Shown here one piece after another: positions 20,587-30,018 of a stretch of 64,000 nt of DNA. This DNA is from Caulobacter sp. (GTDB lineage: Bacteria > Pseudomonadota > Alphaproteobacteria > Caulobacterales > Caulobacteraceae): positions 243,841 to 307,840 of the forward strand of contig JAGHZU010000005.1 of the NCBI GenBank assembly GCA_017745235.1, given 5' to 3'. A model generated the notes under the pieces. The model did no database searches, was not told the origin of the DNA, and worked only from the letters and a program-made list of their open reading frames with translations. A program made the position numbers and the translations under genes. The stretch's first letter is position 1. Every line of letters starts with the position of its first letter.

Positions 20587-22107
20587 GTGGCGGCTAAAAT
20601 CCAGGACATCGACGAGGCTCCCAGCCTGCCCATAACAGGCGCGGCTTACCTGCCGGGGGTCGCCTATGACGAGATGATCGCCAAGGGCGGAGACGTTCGA
20701 GAGCACTATGCGGCCCTGCAGAATCGCATCTCCAGGCTGAGCGCCGACGAACTGGCCGATCGCCAGCGCATGCTGGAGCGCTCGTTCCTGCTGCAGGGCA
20801 TCACCTTCACCGTCTACGGGGCGGAGAGCGCGACCGAGCGGATCATCCCCACCGATCTTTTTCCGCGCATCCTGCCCGCCAAAGAGTGGGCGAAGATCGA
20901 ATCAGGCCTGACCCAGCGCCTGCAGGCCCTGAACATGTTCCTGGCCGACATCTACGGCGAGCAGCAGATCCTGATGGACGGCGTGGTCCCGCGCGAGCTG
21001 GTGCTGGGCGCGCCCTCGTACCGGCGCGAGATGCAGAACCTGTACGTGCCGCACAAGGCCTACGCCAATGTCTGCGGCAGCGATCTCATCCGGGGGCAGG
21101 ACGGCGAGTTCGCGGTGCTGGAGGACAATCTCCGCGTCCCCTCGGGCGTCTCCTACATGCTGGCCAACCGCGACGCGGCCAAGCGCACCTTCCCCAGCGC
21201 CTATCGCGAAGCCGGCGTGCGCCCGGTCGAGCGCTATCCCGACCTGCTGCTGGCCACGCTCAAGAGCATGGCGGCCGACTGGCTGTCCAACCCCCAGGTC
21301 GTGGTGCTCACCCCCGGCGTCTACAACTCGGCCTATTACGAACACGCCTATCTGGCGCGCCTGATGGGCGTACCGCTGGTCGAGGGTCGTGACCTCGTGG
21401 TGCACGACAACATGGTCTACATGCGCACAACGACGGGCCTGCGCCGGGTGGATGTGATCTACCGCCGGGTGGACGACGACTTTGTGGACCCCCTCACCTT
21501 CCGGCGCGACTCCTCGCTGGGCGCGGCGGGCCTGTTCAACGCCTATCGCGCCGGCAACGTGGTGATGTGCAACGCGCCGGGCACGGGCGTGGCCGACGAC
21601 AAGGCCGTCTACGCCTTCGTGCCCGACATCATCCGCTATTACCTGGGCGAGGACCCGATCCTGCCCAATATCGAGACCTATCTGTGCCGCGAGCCGGCCC
21701 AGCTCAGCCACGTGCTGGCCAATCTCGACAAACTGGTGGTTAAGGCGGTGGGCGCTTCGGGCGGTTACGGCATGCTGGTGGGACCGCACGCCTCGGCCAG
21801 GGAACGGGCCGAGTTCGCCGAAGCGCTGAAGGCCGATCCGGCCAACTACATCGCCCAGCCCACGATCCAGCTGTCGACCGCCCCGTGCCTGATCGATGGG
21901 CGCATCGAGCCTCGCCACGTCGACCTGCGCCCCTTCATTCTGTCGGGCGAGAAGACCGTGGTCACGCCCGGCGCTCTCACCCGCGTGGCGCTGAAGCGAG
22001 GCTCGCTGGTGGTCAACTCCAGCCAGGGCGGCGGTTCCAAGGACACCTGGGTGCTGGCCGAGGAGAACGGCCACCACAACGGAGGAACGGGCCATGATGC
22101 TCGCTAG
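20587..22107 (+). CDS. Circularly permuted ATP-grasp type 2 family protein
   Basis: A 506-residue protein of the circularly permuted ATP-grasp family (former DUF404-DUF407). Landmarks are the N-terminal ITFTVYGAES, RILPAKEWAKIESGLTQR, FLADIYGEQQIL and, later, VVKAVGASGGYGM and PRHVDLRPF, which supply the nucleotide-binding pieces. ATP-grasp enzymes ligate a carboxylate to an amine, so peptide-like bond formation is expected, but no substrate is known. I prefer the GTG at 20587; an upstream GTG at 20575 adds four residues. The gene overlaps the alpha-E gene by 14 bases. Confidence 0.9.
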   Translation: MAAKIQDIDEAPSLPITGAAYLPGVAYDEMIAKGGDVREHYAALQNRISRLSADELADRQRMLERSFLLQGITFTVYGAESATERIIPTDLFPRILPAKEWAKIESGLTQRLQALNMFLADIYGEQQILMDGVVPRELVLGAPSYRREMQNLYVPHKAYANVCGSDLIRGQDGEFAVLEDNLRVPSGVSYMLANRDAAKRTFPSAYREAGVRPVERYPDLLLATLKSMAADWLSNPQVVVLTPGVYNSAYYEHAYLARLMGVPLVEGRDLVVHDNMVYMRTTTGLRRVDVIYRRVDDDFVDPLTFRRDSSLGAAGLFNAYRAGNVVMCNAPGTGVADDKAVYAFVPDIIRYYLGEDPILPNIETYLCREPAQLSHVLANLDKLVVKAVGASGGYGMLVGPHASARERAEFAEALKADPANYIAQPTIQLSTAPCLIDGRIEPRHVDLRPFILSGEKTVVTPGALTRVALKRGSLVVNSSQGGGSKDTWVLAEENGHHNGGTGHDAR

Positions 22108-23032
22108 GGTCGCCGACAGCCTCTATTGGCTGGGCCGCTATATAGAGCGGGCCGAGCACCTGTCGCGCCTGTCGACCGTGATGCTGAACGCCACGCTCGA
22201 CCAGACCGACACCGGCGCCCAGGCCGTCCGCATCGCCCTGTCGGCGGTCGGCGAAACCGAGAGTCGGATCGGTCCCTTCGAGGCGGCCCGGGGTCTGGTG
22301 CTGGACAAGGGCGATCCCAATTCAGTCTTTTCCTCCCTGGCCCGCGCCCGCGAGAACGCCCGCCAGGTCCGCGACCAGATCACCACAGAGACCTGGGAGC
22401 GATTGAACCTGCTTTATCTCAAGGTCATGGATCGCAACGCCGACCGCGACTTTGCCGATAACTCGGTCAACTTCCTGCACGACATCATCGCCGACGTGCA
22501 CCTGTTCAAGGGCGCGGCCGACGCCACCATGAGCCATGGCGAGAGCTGGCGGTTCATGATGCTGGGCATGTACCTGGAGCGGGCCCAGCTGATCGCTGGC
22601 CTGCTGGAAGCCTGCTTCACCGAAGGGCACGGACGCGAGATCAACGACCACCTGGCCCTGGTGGCCGTGCTGCGGATGGGTTGCGCGCTGGAGCCCTACC
22701 TGAGGGTCTACACCGCCGAGATCGAACCGCGGCACATCCTGGAGTTCATGGTCTTCGACGAAGACTTCCCCCGCTCGATCCGTTTCGCCACGGCCCAGAT
22801 CGAGAAGCACCTGAGCGAACTGGCCCGCCACGTCGAGGCCACCGGTCGCGCCGCGCCCGAACGCCTGGCTGGCCGCCTCAAGGCCCGCCTGGAATTCGCC
22901 GACGTCGACGAACTGGAATCCCACGGCGCCGCCGGCTTGCTGACCACCGTGGCCAACGAATGCGCGCGCATCCACGAGGCGATCTACGAGACCTTCGTGG
23001 CCTACCCTCTCGAATTGCGCCTGCCGGCGTAG
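22094..23032 (+). CDS. Alpha-E domain-containing protein
   Basis: A 312-residue all-helical protein of the alpha-E (DUF403) family. It starts with MMLARVADSLYWLGRYIERAEHLSR, the family hallmark, and contains repeated helices with conserved Arg/Glu pairs. A GGAGGAACGG ribosome site precedes the ATG inside the previous gene. The family occurs with the circularly permuted ATP-grasp protein and a transglutaminase in one operon across many bacteria; no enzyme activity has been shown. Here it is the middle gene, 9 bases before the transglutaminase gene. Confidence 0.92.
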   Translation: MMLARVADSLYWLGRYIERAEHLSRLSTVMLNATLDQTDTGAQAVRIALSAVGETESRIGPFEAARGLVLDKGDPNSVFSSLARARENARQVRDQITTETWERLNLLYLKVMDRNADRDFADNSVNFLHDIIADVHLFKGAADATMSHGESWRFMMLGMYLERAQLIAGLLEACFTEGHGREINDHLALVAVLRMGCALEPYLRVYTAEIEPRHILEFMVFDEDFPRSIRFATAQIEKHLSELARHVEATGRAAPERLAGRLKARLEFADVDELESHGAAGLLTTVANECARIHEAIYETFVAYPLELRLPA

Positions 23033-23041
23033 GACGGTCCC

Positions 23042-24025
23042 ATGCTTCTAGAGATCCGCCACGTCACCCAGTACCACTATGAGCGGCCCGTCCGCGAAAG
23101 CCTGATGGAGCTGTGGATGCAGCCCCAGAAGGGCGCCCGTCAGCGGTTGGTCAGCTTCGAGCTGGACATCGAGCCCGCCGCCCAGGTGTTTTCTTACGCC
23201 GACAGCTTCGGCAACGCCGTCTACCACTTCGACGTCCCCCAGCCGCACGATGGCCTGACGATCGTCGCCCGCTCGGCCGTCGAGACCGAGCCGGTTCACG
23301 AATGGCCCCTGCCCCTGGACATGGGCGAATGGGAGCGGCTGAAGAGCGCCTTCGTGCGCGGCGAGTGTTTCGACTACCTCCAGCCGCATGGCTTCGTGCG
23401 GGTGACCGACGCCCTGCGCACCTTCATGGCCGAGCGCGACCTGGACGCCCTGCGTCGCCGCGACCCGTTCTCGGCGGTCCAGGCCCTGAACGACGCCATC
23501 TACAGCGCCTTCGAATACCAGCCGGGCGTCACCGACGCCGACAGCCCCATCGACCTGGCCCTAAGCGCCGGGCGCGGCGTATGCCAGGACTTCGCCCATA
23601 TCATGCTGGCCGTCTGCCGCTCCTGGGGCATACCGGCGCGCTACGTCTCGGGCTACCTGTTCACCGACCGTCAGGCGGGCGACCGCTCCGATCCCGACGC
23701 CACCCATGCCTGGGTGGAGGTCTTCCTGCCCAGCTATCGCTGGGTGGGTTTCGACCCCACCAACAATGTCATGACCGGCGAGCGGCACGTGGCGGTGGCC
23801 GTGGGCCGCGACTATGGCGACGTCACGCCCTCGCGCGGCGTCTACAAAGGCGACGCCGAGAGCCATCTGGCGGTCGGGGTTTCGGTGCGGCGAGCCCGGG
23901 CGGCGTTGGCCGAGCCCGAGTTCCTGCGCCTTCCCCGCCCTTCGGCCCCGTTCGGCTCAGGCAACCGCCGTCGCGCCAGCGCCGACGCGATCCGCGAACA
24001 GCAGCAACGTCAGCAGCAGCAGTAG
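23042..24025 (+). CDS. Transglutaminase-like cysteine protease family protein
   Basis: A 327-residue protein with the bacterial transglutaminase-like N-terminal beta domain (about 1-80) and a transglutaminase core (about 150-260). The catalytic triad is visible as Cys in GRGVCQDFAH, His in DATHAWVEV and Asp in WVGFDPTN. Such proteins usually act as peptidases or amide-forming enzymes. The C-terminus ends in an unusual Gln/Arg-rich tail (REQQQRQQQQ). No signal peptide is seen, so it is probably cytosolic like its operon partners. Confidence 0.9.
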   Translation: MLLEIRHVTQYHYERPVRESLMELWMQPQKGARQRLVSFELDIEPAAQVFSYADSFGNAVYHFDVPQPHDGLTIVARSAVETEPVHEWPLPLDMGEWERLKSAFVRGECFDYLQPHGFVRVTDALRTFMAERDLDALRRRDPFSAVQALNDAIYSAFEYQPGVTDADSPIDLALSAGRGVCQDFAHIMLAVCRSWGIPARYVSGYLFTDRQAGDRSDPDATHAWVEVFLPSYRWVGFDPTNNVMTGERHVAVAVGRDYGDVTPSRGVYKGDAESHLAVGVSVRRARAALAEPEFLRLPRPSAPFGSGNRRRASADAIREQQQRQQQQ

Positions 24026-24087
24026 ACTCCCTCCTCCGGCGACGCATATGTTATCGCTAACAATGCGACGACCAGGGGAGGGCGCGG

Positions 24088-25275
24088 ATGTCTGAAGGCT
24101 CGAATGGGGCGTCGCCGCGCGTCACTGTTGTGGACGGCCTGCGAGGCTACGCCCTGATGGGTCTGTTCCTGGTCCACATGCTGGAATATTTCGAACTCTA
24201 CTGGTCACACCCCACGCCCAATCCAGTGACCACGGCGGTTTTCACCCTGTTCATGGGCAAGACCTTCTCGCTGTTGGCCCTGTGCTTCGGCTTCAGCTTC
24301 TTCGTGATGATGGACGGCGCCGCGCGGCGGGGCCAGCCGTTCGCGGGCCGCTTCGCCTGGCGCCTAACCCTGCTGGCCGGGATCGGCCTGCTGCATAGCC
24401 TAGTCTATCGCGGCGACATCATCATGGTGCTGGCGCTCGTCGGCTTCGTGCTGATTCCGTTCGACAAGGTGCGATCCAACCGCGTGCTGCTAACCGTCGC
24501 CGGGATCTGTTTCATGCAGCCGTACATCCTGCTGTGGATCGCAGCGGGCATGGCCGGCGCGCCGTGGGCGCTGAACAAGCCGCACCACTTCTCCGACCCG
24601 GCCATGGCGACCTATCTCAGCGGCGACGCCCTGCAGGTGCTGCGCGCCAACCTCTGCGAGGGCCAGATCAACAAGTGGTGGTTCTTCATCGAGACCGGCC
24701 GCTGCGTGCAGGTGCTGGGCCTGTTCCTGATCGGGCTCGTGCTGGGGCGGATCGGGTTCTTCGCCGACCTGGGCCGCTTCGCGAAGGGGCGCGCCGTCGC
24801 CCTGGTCGCCGTGATCCTGTTCGCCGCCGCCTGCTACGTCCTCAAAGCCAAGCTCGGCGGCCACCACAGCGGTCCGGCGTTCTGGGCCGGCATGCTGGTC
24901 GGCGGCTGGTTCGACCTATCGTGCATGGCCGCGTCGGTGCTGGTCTTCATCGCACTATGGCGAGCCGGCGGCGAGGTGGTGATGCGCGCCCTGGTCCCCG
25001 TAGGCCGGATGACGTTGAGCCTCTATGTCGCCCAGTCGCTGGTGTTCATCCCGGTATTCTATCCGCTCGGCCTGGGCCTATACGCACGGATCACCCCTAC
25101 CCACGCCCTAGCCATCGGCCTGATGGCCGTGGTTGTGCAACTGCTGCTGGCTTCGGCCTGGTTCAAGCGCTTCCACTACGGCCCGCTGGAGTGGCTGTGG
25201 CGATGCGGCACGCGGCAGTCGTTCGACATCCCGTTCCGGCGCAAGCCCGAGCCGCGGCCGGCCTACGCCGGATAG
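24088..25275 (+). CDS. DUF418 family membrane protein
   Basis: A 395-residue polytopic membrane protein with about nine to ten helices. The opening [25 protein letters not shown] and the C-terminal [19 protein letters not shown] and GPLEWLWR are DUF418 hallmarks (YeiB-like). The family is distantly related to acyltransferase 3 and its function is unknown. It follows the transglutaminase gene by 62 bp on the same strand and may be a separate unit. Its 3' end overlaps the convergent cysA gene by 13 bases. Confidence 0.88.
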   Translation: MSEGSNGASPRVTVVDGLRGYALMGLFLVHMLEYFELYWSHPTPNPVTTAVFTLFMGKTFSLLALCFGFSFFVMMDGAARRGQPFAGRFAWRLTLLAGIGLLHSLVYRGDIIMVLALVGFVLIPFDKVRSNRVLLTVAGICFMQPYILLWIAAGMAGAPWALNKPHHFSDPAMATYLSGDALQVLRANLCEGQINKWWFFIETGRCVQVLGLFLIGLVLGRIGFFADLGRFAKGRAVALVAVILFAAACYVLKAKLGGHHSGPAFWAGMLVGGWFDLSCMAASVLVFIALWRAGGEVVMRALVPVGRMTLSLYVAQSLVFIPVFYPLGLGLYARITPTHALAIGLMAVVVQLLLASAWFKRFHYGPLEWLWRCGTRQSFDIPFRRKPEPRPAYAG

Positions 25276-26282
25276 ACGTGGCTCATGCGGGGCGCGACCT
25301 TGATCGCGCCGCTGAAGCGAGGCGCGTCGGCGCGCGACGTGGTGATCTCGATATGGTGACCATCGGCGGCGCGGGCCGAAACAGACGCCAAGGCGCCCTG
25401 CACGTGGACCCGGTCGACCCGCACTTCGAGGCCGCCGTCGTCCAGCACAAGGTCGTGCGGCCGCACGAAGCCGACAGCCGCGCCGTCGCGGACGCCGTTG
25501 GCGCCGAACGAGACCGCGCCCGACGTGAATCGTCCTCCCGAAACGGTCCCTTCGAAGCGGTTAGCCTCGCCCACGAAGCCGCAGACGAACGGCGAGACTG
25601 GATTGTCGTGCACCTCGTGCGGGGTGCCGATCTGCTCGATCCTGCCGGCGTTGAGGATGGCCACCCGATCGGCCAGCTCCAGGGCCTCTTCCTGGTCGTG
25701 GGTGACGAAGATGGTGGTCACGCCGGTGGCGTCGTGCACGCGGCGCAGCTCCTTGCGCAGCGACCTGCGGACGGTCGCGTCCAGGGCGCCGAAAGGCTCG
25801 TCCAGAAGCAGCACGCTGGGCTGCACCGCCAGGGCGCGCGACAAGGCCACCCGCTGGCGCTGGCCGCCCGACAGCTGGGACGGATAGCGCGAACCCAGGC
25901 CGTCCAGTTCGACCAGCTTCAGCAGGTCGTCCACCCGCTTGGCGATCTCGGCCTTCGACGGCTTCTCAGCCCCCTTCCGCACGTCCAGGCCAAAGGCGAT
26001 GTTCTTGGCCACGGTCATGTGCTTGAACAGCGCGTACTGCTGGAACACGAAGCCCACGCGGCGGGCGGCGGCCGAAGCGAACGTCACGTCCTCGGCGCCG
26101 AACAGCACCTGGCCGGCGTCCGGGAATTCCAGGCCTGCGATGGTCCGCAGCAGGGTCGTCTTGCCCGAGCCCGAAGGGCCCAGCAGCGCCACAAGCTCGC
26201 CATCGGCGATCTCGAGATCCACATGGTTCAGCGCCGGATAGCGACCGAACTTCTTCTCGACGGAACGGATGGAGATGGTCAT
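25263..26282 (-). CDS. cysA: Sulfate/thiosulfate ABC transporter ATP-binding protein
   Basis: A 339-residue ABC ATPase energising sulfate and thiosulfate uptake. Walker [10 protein letters not shown], the signature LSGGQRQRV, Walker [13 protein letters not shown] and the switch His in FVTHDQEEA are all intact. A C-terminal TOBE-like regulatory domain follows (about 240-339). The ATG at 26282 gives the standard CysA start [13 protein letters not shown]; upstream in-frame codons run into cysW. It is the last gene of cysT-cysW-cysA, 19 bases after the cysW stop. Confidence 0.95.
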   Translation of the reverse strand: MTISIRSVEKKFGRYPALNHVDLEIADGELVALLGPSGSGKTTLLRTIAGLEFPDAGQVLFGAEDVTFASAAARRVGFVFQQYALFKHMTVAKNIAFGLDVRKGAEKPSKAEIAKRVDDLLKLVELDGLGSRYPSQLSGGQRQRVALSRALAVQPSVLLLDEPFGALDATVRRSLRKELRRVHDATGVTTIFVTHDQEEALELADRVAILNAGRIEQIGTPHEVHDNPVSPFVCGFVGEANRFEGTVSGGRFTSGAVSFGANGVRDGAAVGFVRPHDLVLDDGGLEVRVDRVHVQGALASVSARAADGHHIEITTSRADAPRFSGAIKVAPRMSHVYPA

Positions 26283-26301
26283 GGGTCTGTCCGTTTCGGA
26301 T

Positions 26302-27159
26302 CTAGTGGCCGCCGCCGCGCTTGACGTCGGGCTGGACGATTTCGAGCACGCTCTTGAGCACAAGGGTCACCACGGCCAGCAGGCACAGCAGGGCGGCGAC
26401 GGAGAAGGCGGCGACGAAGTCGTACTCGTTGTAGAGGATTTCCACGTGCAGCGGCATGGTGTTGGTCAGGCCCCGGATGTGGCCGCTGACCACCGACACC
26501 GCACCGAACTCGCCCATGGCGCGGGCGTTGCACAGCAGCACCCCGTACAGCAGGCCCCAACGCACGTTGGGCGCGGTCACCCGCCAGAAAGTATAGAGGC
26601 CCGACGCGCCCATCGACACGGCGGCCTCCTCCTCCGACACGCCCTGCTCCTGCATCAGCGGGATCAGCTCACGGGCGATGAAGGGGAAGGTCACGAAGAT
26701 CGTCGCCAGCACGATGCCCGGCACGGCGAAGATGATCTTGATGTCGTGGTCGATCAGGCTTTCCCCGAACCACCCCTGCAGGCCGAACACCAGCACGTAG
26801 ATCAAACCCGCCACGACAGGCGAAACCGAGAACGGCAGGTCGATCAGGGTGATCAACAGCGCCTTGCCGGGAAAGTCATGCTTGGCGATCGCCCAGGCGG
26901 CGCATAGCCCGAAGGCGGCGTTGAACGGCACGGCGATGGCGGCCGTGATGAGCGTCAGCTTGATCGCCGCCAGCGCGTCCGAGGTGGTGATGGCCGCCAG
27001 GGCCACATCCACGCCCTTGCGCAGGGCTTCGGCGAACACCGCAGCCAGCGGCAGGATCAGGACCAGCCCCAGGAACAGCGCGACCAGGCCGATGACCAGG
27101 ACCTTCACCCAGGCGGGATCTTCGGTGGGATGGCGCGCGCGCGCCGGTTGGGCCGCCAT
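26302..27159 (-). CDS. cysW: Sulfate ABC transporter permease CysW
   Basis: A 285-residue inner-membrane permease with six helices. The EAA-type loop [22 protein letters not shown] contacts the CysA ATPase, and the C-terminal [23 protein letters not shown] is typical of CysW. Its ATG overlaps the cysT stop by one base (ATGA-type TGATG arrangement). With CysT it forms the heterodimeric channel. Confidence 0.94.
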   Translation of the reverse strand: MAAQPARARHPTEDPAWVKVLVIGLVALFLGLVLILPLAAVFAEALRKGVDVALAAITTSDALAAIKLTLITAAIAVPFNAAFGLCAAWAIAKHDFPGKALLITLIDLPFSVSPVVAGLIYVLVFGLQGWFGESLIDHDIKIIFAVPGIVLATIFVTFPFIARELIPLMQEQGVSEEEAAVSMGASGLYTFWRVTAPNVRWGLLYGVLLCNARAMGEFGAVSVVSGHIRGLTNTMPLHVEILYNEYDFVAAFSVAALLCLLAVVTLVLKSVLEIVQPDVKRGGGH

Positions 27160-28028
27160 CAGACGAACCTCCGCGACCAGGCCTGGATGGCGTTGATGAG
27201 CAGCAGCATCAGGAACGACACGCCCAGCATCACCACGGCGATCGCCGCGGCGTTGGCGTACTCGAACTGCTCCAGCTGGATGATGATCAGCAGCGGGGCG
27301 ATCTCGGACTTGTAGGGCATGTTGCCCGCTATGAAGATCACCGAGCCGTATTCGCCCACGCCCCGTGCGAACGCCAGGGCGAACCCGGTCAGCCAAGCCG
27401 GGCCCAGGGCCGGCAGGATGATGCGCCAGATGGTGGCCAGCCGACCCGCGCCCAGGCTCGCGGCCGCCTCCTCCACATCGGCCGACAAGTCGCGCATCAC
27501 CGGCTCGATGGTGCGTACAACGAACGGCAGCCCGATGAAGATCAGGGCGATGGTGACGCCGATCGGATTGTAGGCGGCCTTGATGCCCAGCGGCGTCAAG
27601 AACTGCCCTATCCAGCCGTTAGGCGCATAGAGCGTGGCCAGGGCGATGCCGGCCACGGCGGTCGGCAGGGCGAACGGCAAGTCGACCAGGGCGTTGATCA
27701 CGGTCTTGCCGGGAAACTCGTAGCGCACCAGCGCCCAGGTGGTCAGCACGCCGAACAGACCGTTGATCACAGCCGCCACGAACGCCGCACCGAAGGTCAG
27801 GCGATAGGCGGCCCAAGCCCGCTCGGAAAAAGCCGCGGCCACAAACTGCGACGGCGAAAGCGTCGCCGCCTTGATCGCCACCGCCGCCAGCGGAATCAGC
27901 ACGATCAGCGACAGGATCGTCAGGGTCACGCCCAGGGTCACGCCAAAGCCCGGAATAGCCGAGCGGCGGCGGAACAGCGGACGCCGGGCAGGTGTGGAAG
28001 GCGGCGCGGAAAGCGTCTCGGCGGTCAT
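27159..28028 (-). CDS. cysT: Sulfate ABC transporter permease CysT
   Basis: A 289-residue six-helix permease. The loop EEAAASLGAGRLATIWRIILP and the following FARGVGEYGSVIFIAGNMP identify CysT (also called CysU). The start at 28028 gives MTAETLSAPP and a short proline-rich cytoplasmic tail before the first helix. It is the first gene of the transporter operon. No periplasmic sulfate-binding protein (sbp/cysP) lies upstream; the neighbour is a divergent unrelated membrane protein. Confidence 0.94.
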   Translation of the reverse strand: MTAETLSAPPSTPARRPLFRRRSAIPGFGVTLGVTLTILSLIVLIPLAAVAIKAATLSPSQFVAAAFSERAWAAYRLTFGAAFVAAVINGLFGVLTTWALVRYEFPGKTVINALVDLPFALPTAVAGIALATLYAPNGWIGQFLTPLGIKAAYNPIGVTIALIFIGLPFVVRTIEPVMRDLSADVEEAAASLGAGRLATIWRIILPALGPAWLTGFALAFARGVGEYGSVIFIAGNMPYKSEIAPLLIIIQLEQFEYANAAAIAVVMLGVSFLMLLLINAIQAWSRRFV

Positions 28029-28296
28029 CGGGTGATCGTCGTCCAGTATCCGGCGGCCGGCCCCCACGGAGCCACGAAAACAAAAACGCGCCAAGCCGCC
28101 AAACGGCGCCGGCACGTGGTGAAGCTGGTGCGGCTTAAATCCCTACGAGCCGGGTCGGGTCAATTGAGTTCACCGGTCGCGGCCTTCAGAAAAACTCTCA
28201 CGCCGTCTTCCGAGGTCAAGTCAGCCACTCCTTGGATGGACACCCACTTCGCCGCATGGTTGAAGCCGGCGGTACAGCTTCGGGGGAACAGAGAAC

Positions 28297-29103
28297 ATGA
28301 GCGACAGCCACTATCGGACGCGGCGGTTCGACATCGGAACGGTCATCAGCAAGACGCTGAGCGTCGTCGGCCGGAACCTGCCCTTGCTGTCTCTGCTCGC
28401 CCTCATCTTGGGCGCGGCGCCGAACGTCTGGTTCACCTGGGCCCAGTCCCACGCGATTACCGAAATCGGCGGCAAGAAGGCCTTTGGCGATCCCTCGCAG
28501 ATCGCCATGTGGGGCGTCGCCTTCCTGGTCGTCGTGTTCGGAAGCTTCCTCCTCCAAGGCGCCCTGGCCCGGGTCGTGGCTTCGGATCTCAACGGAGAAA
28601 AGCCGGATTTGGGCCTTGCCTTGTCGGCCGGGTTCCGCGCGTTCGCGCCCCTGCTTCTTCTCGGTGTCGTTTCGGGCCTAGCGATCCTGCTCGCAACAGC
28701 CGCCCTGATCGTGCCTGGCGTCATCCTGAGCCTGGCCTGGGTCGTCGCCTGGCCCGCGCTCGTGTTCGAACGGAAGGGCGTGTTCGAAGCCCTGTCGCGC
28801 AGCCGCGACCTGACGCGCGGCCGCCGCTGGCCGATCTTCGGTCTTTCATTGATCTATGTGGTCTGCGCCACCGTCGTGCAGCTCCTGATCGTCGGGATCT
28901 TCGGCATCGTCGGCGTGATCCTAGGGGCTGCGGCGTCCAACGTCGGCGCCGCCGCCATCCAGATCGCCACCCTTGCCGCCTCCGGCCTGGCCGTGGCGGT
29001 GGTCACCATCTTCAACATGACAGGCGTGACCCTGCTGTACCATGAACTGCGCGACACCCGCGAAGGCATAGGCGCCAACGCCACCGCCGAAGTCTTCGCC
29101 TGA
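28297..29103 (+). CDS. Polytopic membrane protein of unknown function
   Basis: A 268-residue protein with about six hydrophobic segments. The pattern RRFDIGTVISKTLSVVGRNLPLL at the start and WPALVFERKGVFEALSRSRDLTRGRRW near the middle resemble the bacterial membrane family related to glycerophosphoryl diester phosphodiesterase membrane domains (YciC-like). That family has no established function. It stands alone between the divergent cysT and the convergent RDD gene, with only 9 bases to the latter's stop. Confidence 0.75.
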   Translation: MSDSHYRTRRFDIGTVISKTLSVVGRNLPLLSLLALILGAAPNVWFTWAQSHAITEIGGKKAFGDPSQIAMWGVAFLVVVFGSFLLQGALARVVASDLNGEKPDLGLALSAGFRAFAPLLLLGVVSGLAILLATAALIVPGVILSLAWVVAWPALVFERKGVFEALSRSRDLTRGRRWPIFGLSLIYVVCATVVQLLIVGIFGIVGVILGAAASNVGAAAIQIATLAASGLAVAVVTIFNMTGVTLLYHELRDTREGIGANATAEVFA

Positions 29104-29112
29104 TCGTCGGCG

Positions 29113-30018
29113 TCAGCTCTGGTCGAACTTGTCCTTGCGGCGCTTGCCCAGCAGCAGGCGGGTCTCCAGCCTGCCTCGCAAGGCGGCGTAGTAAGCGGCC
29201 AGGAAATCGCCGTCCGACTCGTCTGGCGAAGCCCTCCAGCCGATCTTCAGCCGAATGCGGGCGGCGACCAGGGCCACGGTCTTGATCTCGTAGCGCCGCA
29301 GCACGTCCTCCAGGACGTGCAACTCCTTCACCCCATAGGCGTCGACCTGGGCCTGACTGAAGACGAAGCGGTTGTCAGACGGTCGCGATGTCTGGACCAG
29401 GTCGGGGACCAGCCTGCGCACCGGCGCCTTGACCACCCAGGTGCCCGCGACCAGATCGCCGACCCGAAGCTTGTTGCGGTTGAACAGCGGAAACAGCAGG
29501 AAGACCCCGCACCAGACCAGGCCCGCCAGGCTGATCCACGCCCCGACCTGGTCGCCGTTGGCGATCAAGAAGCTGAGCGGCAGGTAGAGCTCGATCTCGC
29601 GCATGGCGTTGCGGGCGAAGATGGCGTCGGCCGTCAGTCGCCCTCCGTTGCGAGCGGCCACGCGCAGGCCCATCGCCCGCTTGCCCGGCGTCGCCGCCCT
29701 GGGCGTCAGTTCGAACAGCACGAAGTAGAGGTTGCGCAGCAGGAAGAAGACCAGCAGCCAGATCACGGCCATGACGTCGCCGCCCTTGCCGCGCGCGCCG
29801 ATGAAGCCCAGCGCCGTGATCAGGCTGGCGACGATCAGGACGCCCAGCATGATCAGCAGGTCGATGAGCACCGCCCCGGCGCGCTCGCTCACCTCGCCCA
29901 GGCGAAGGCGCAGGTCCACGCCCTCGGGCGTGATCAGGGAACGCTCCAGAGGCTGGGGCGTACCGCTCGGCGACGCGGTCATCGCGCCCGCCGCGGTTTG
30001 CGGCCTGGGCCGTTTCAT
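29113..30018 (-). CDS. RDD family membrane protein
   Basis: A 301-residue protein whose middle region (about 35-200) is an RDD domain. The first helix has SERAGAVLIDLLIML with the arginine and aspartate that name the family, followed by ATPGKRAMGLRV. The C-terminal 100 residues are soluble and unassigned. The ATG at 30018 overlaps the SpoIIM-like gene stop by 4 bases. It is the last gene of the six-gene operon starting at 35172. Confidence 0.85.
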   Translation of the reverse strand: MKRPRPQTAAGAMTASPSGTPQPLERSLITPEGVDLRLRLGEVSERAGAVLIDLLIMLGVLIVASLITALGFIGARGKGGDVMAVIWLLVFFLLRNLYFVLFELTPRAATPGKRAMGLRVAARNGGRLTADAIFARNAMREIELYLPLSFLIANGDQVGAWISLAGLVWCGVFLLFPLFNRNKLRVGDLVAGTWVVKAPVRRLVPDLVQTSRPSDNRFVFSQAQVDAYGVKELHVLEDVLRRYEIKTVALVAARIRLKIGWRASPDESDGDFLAAYYAALRGRLETRLLLGKRRKDKFDQS

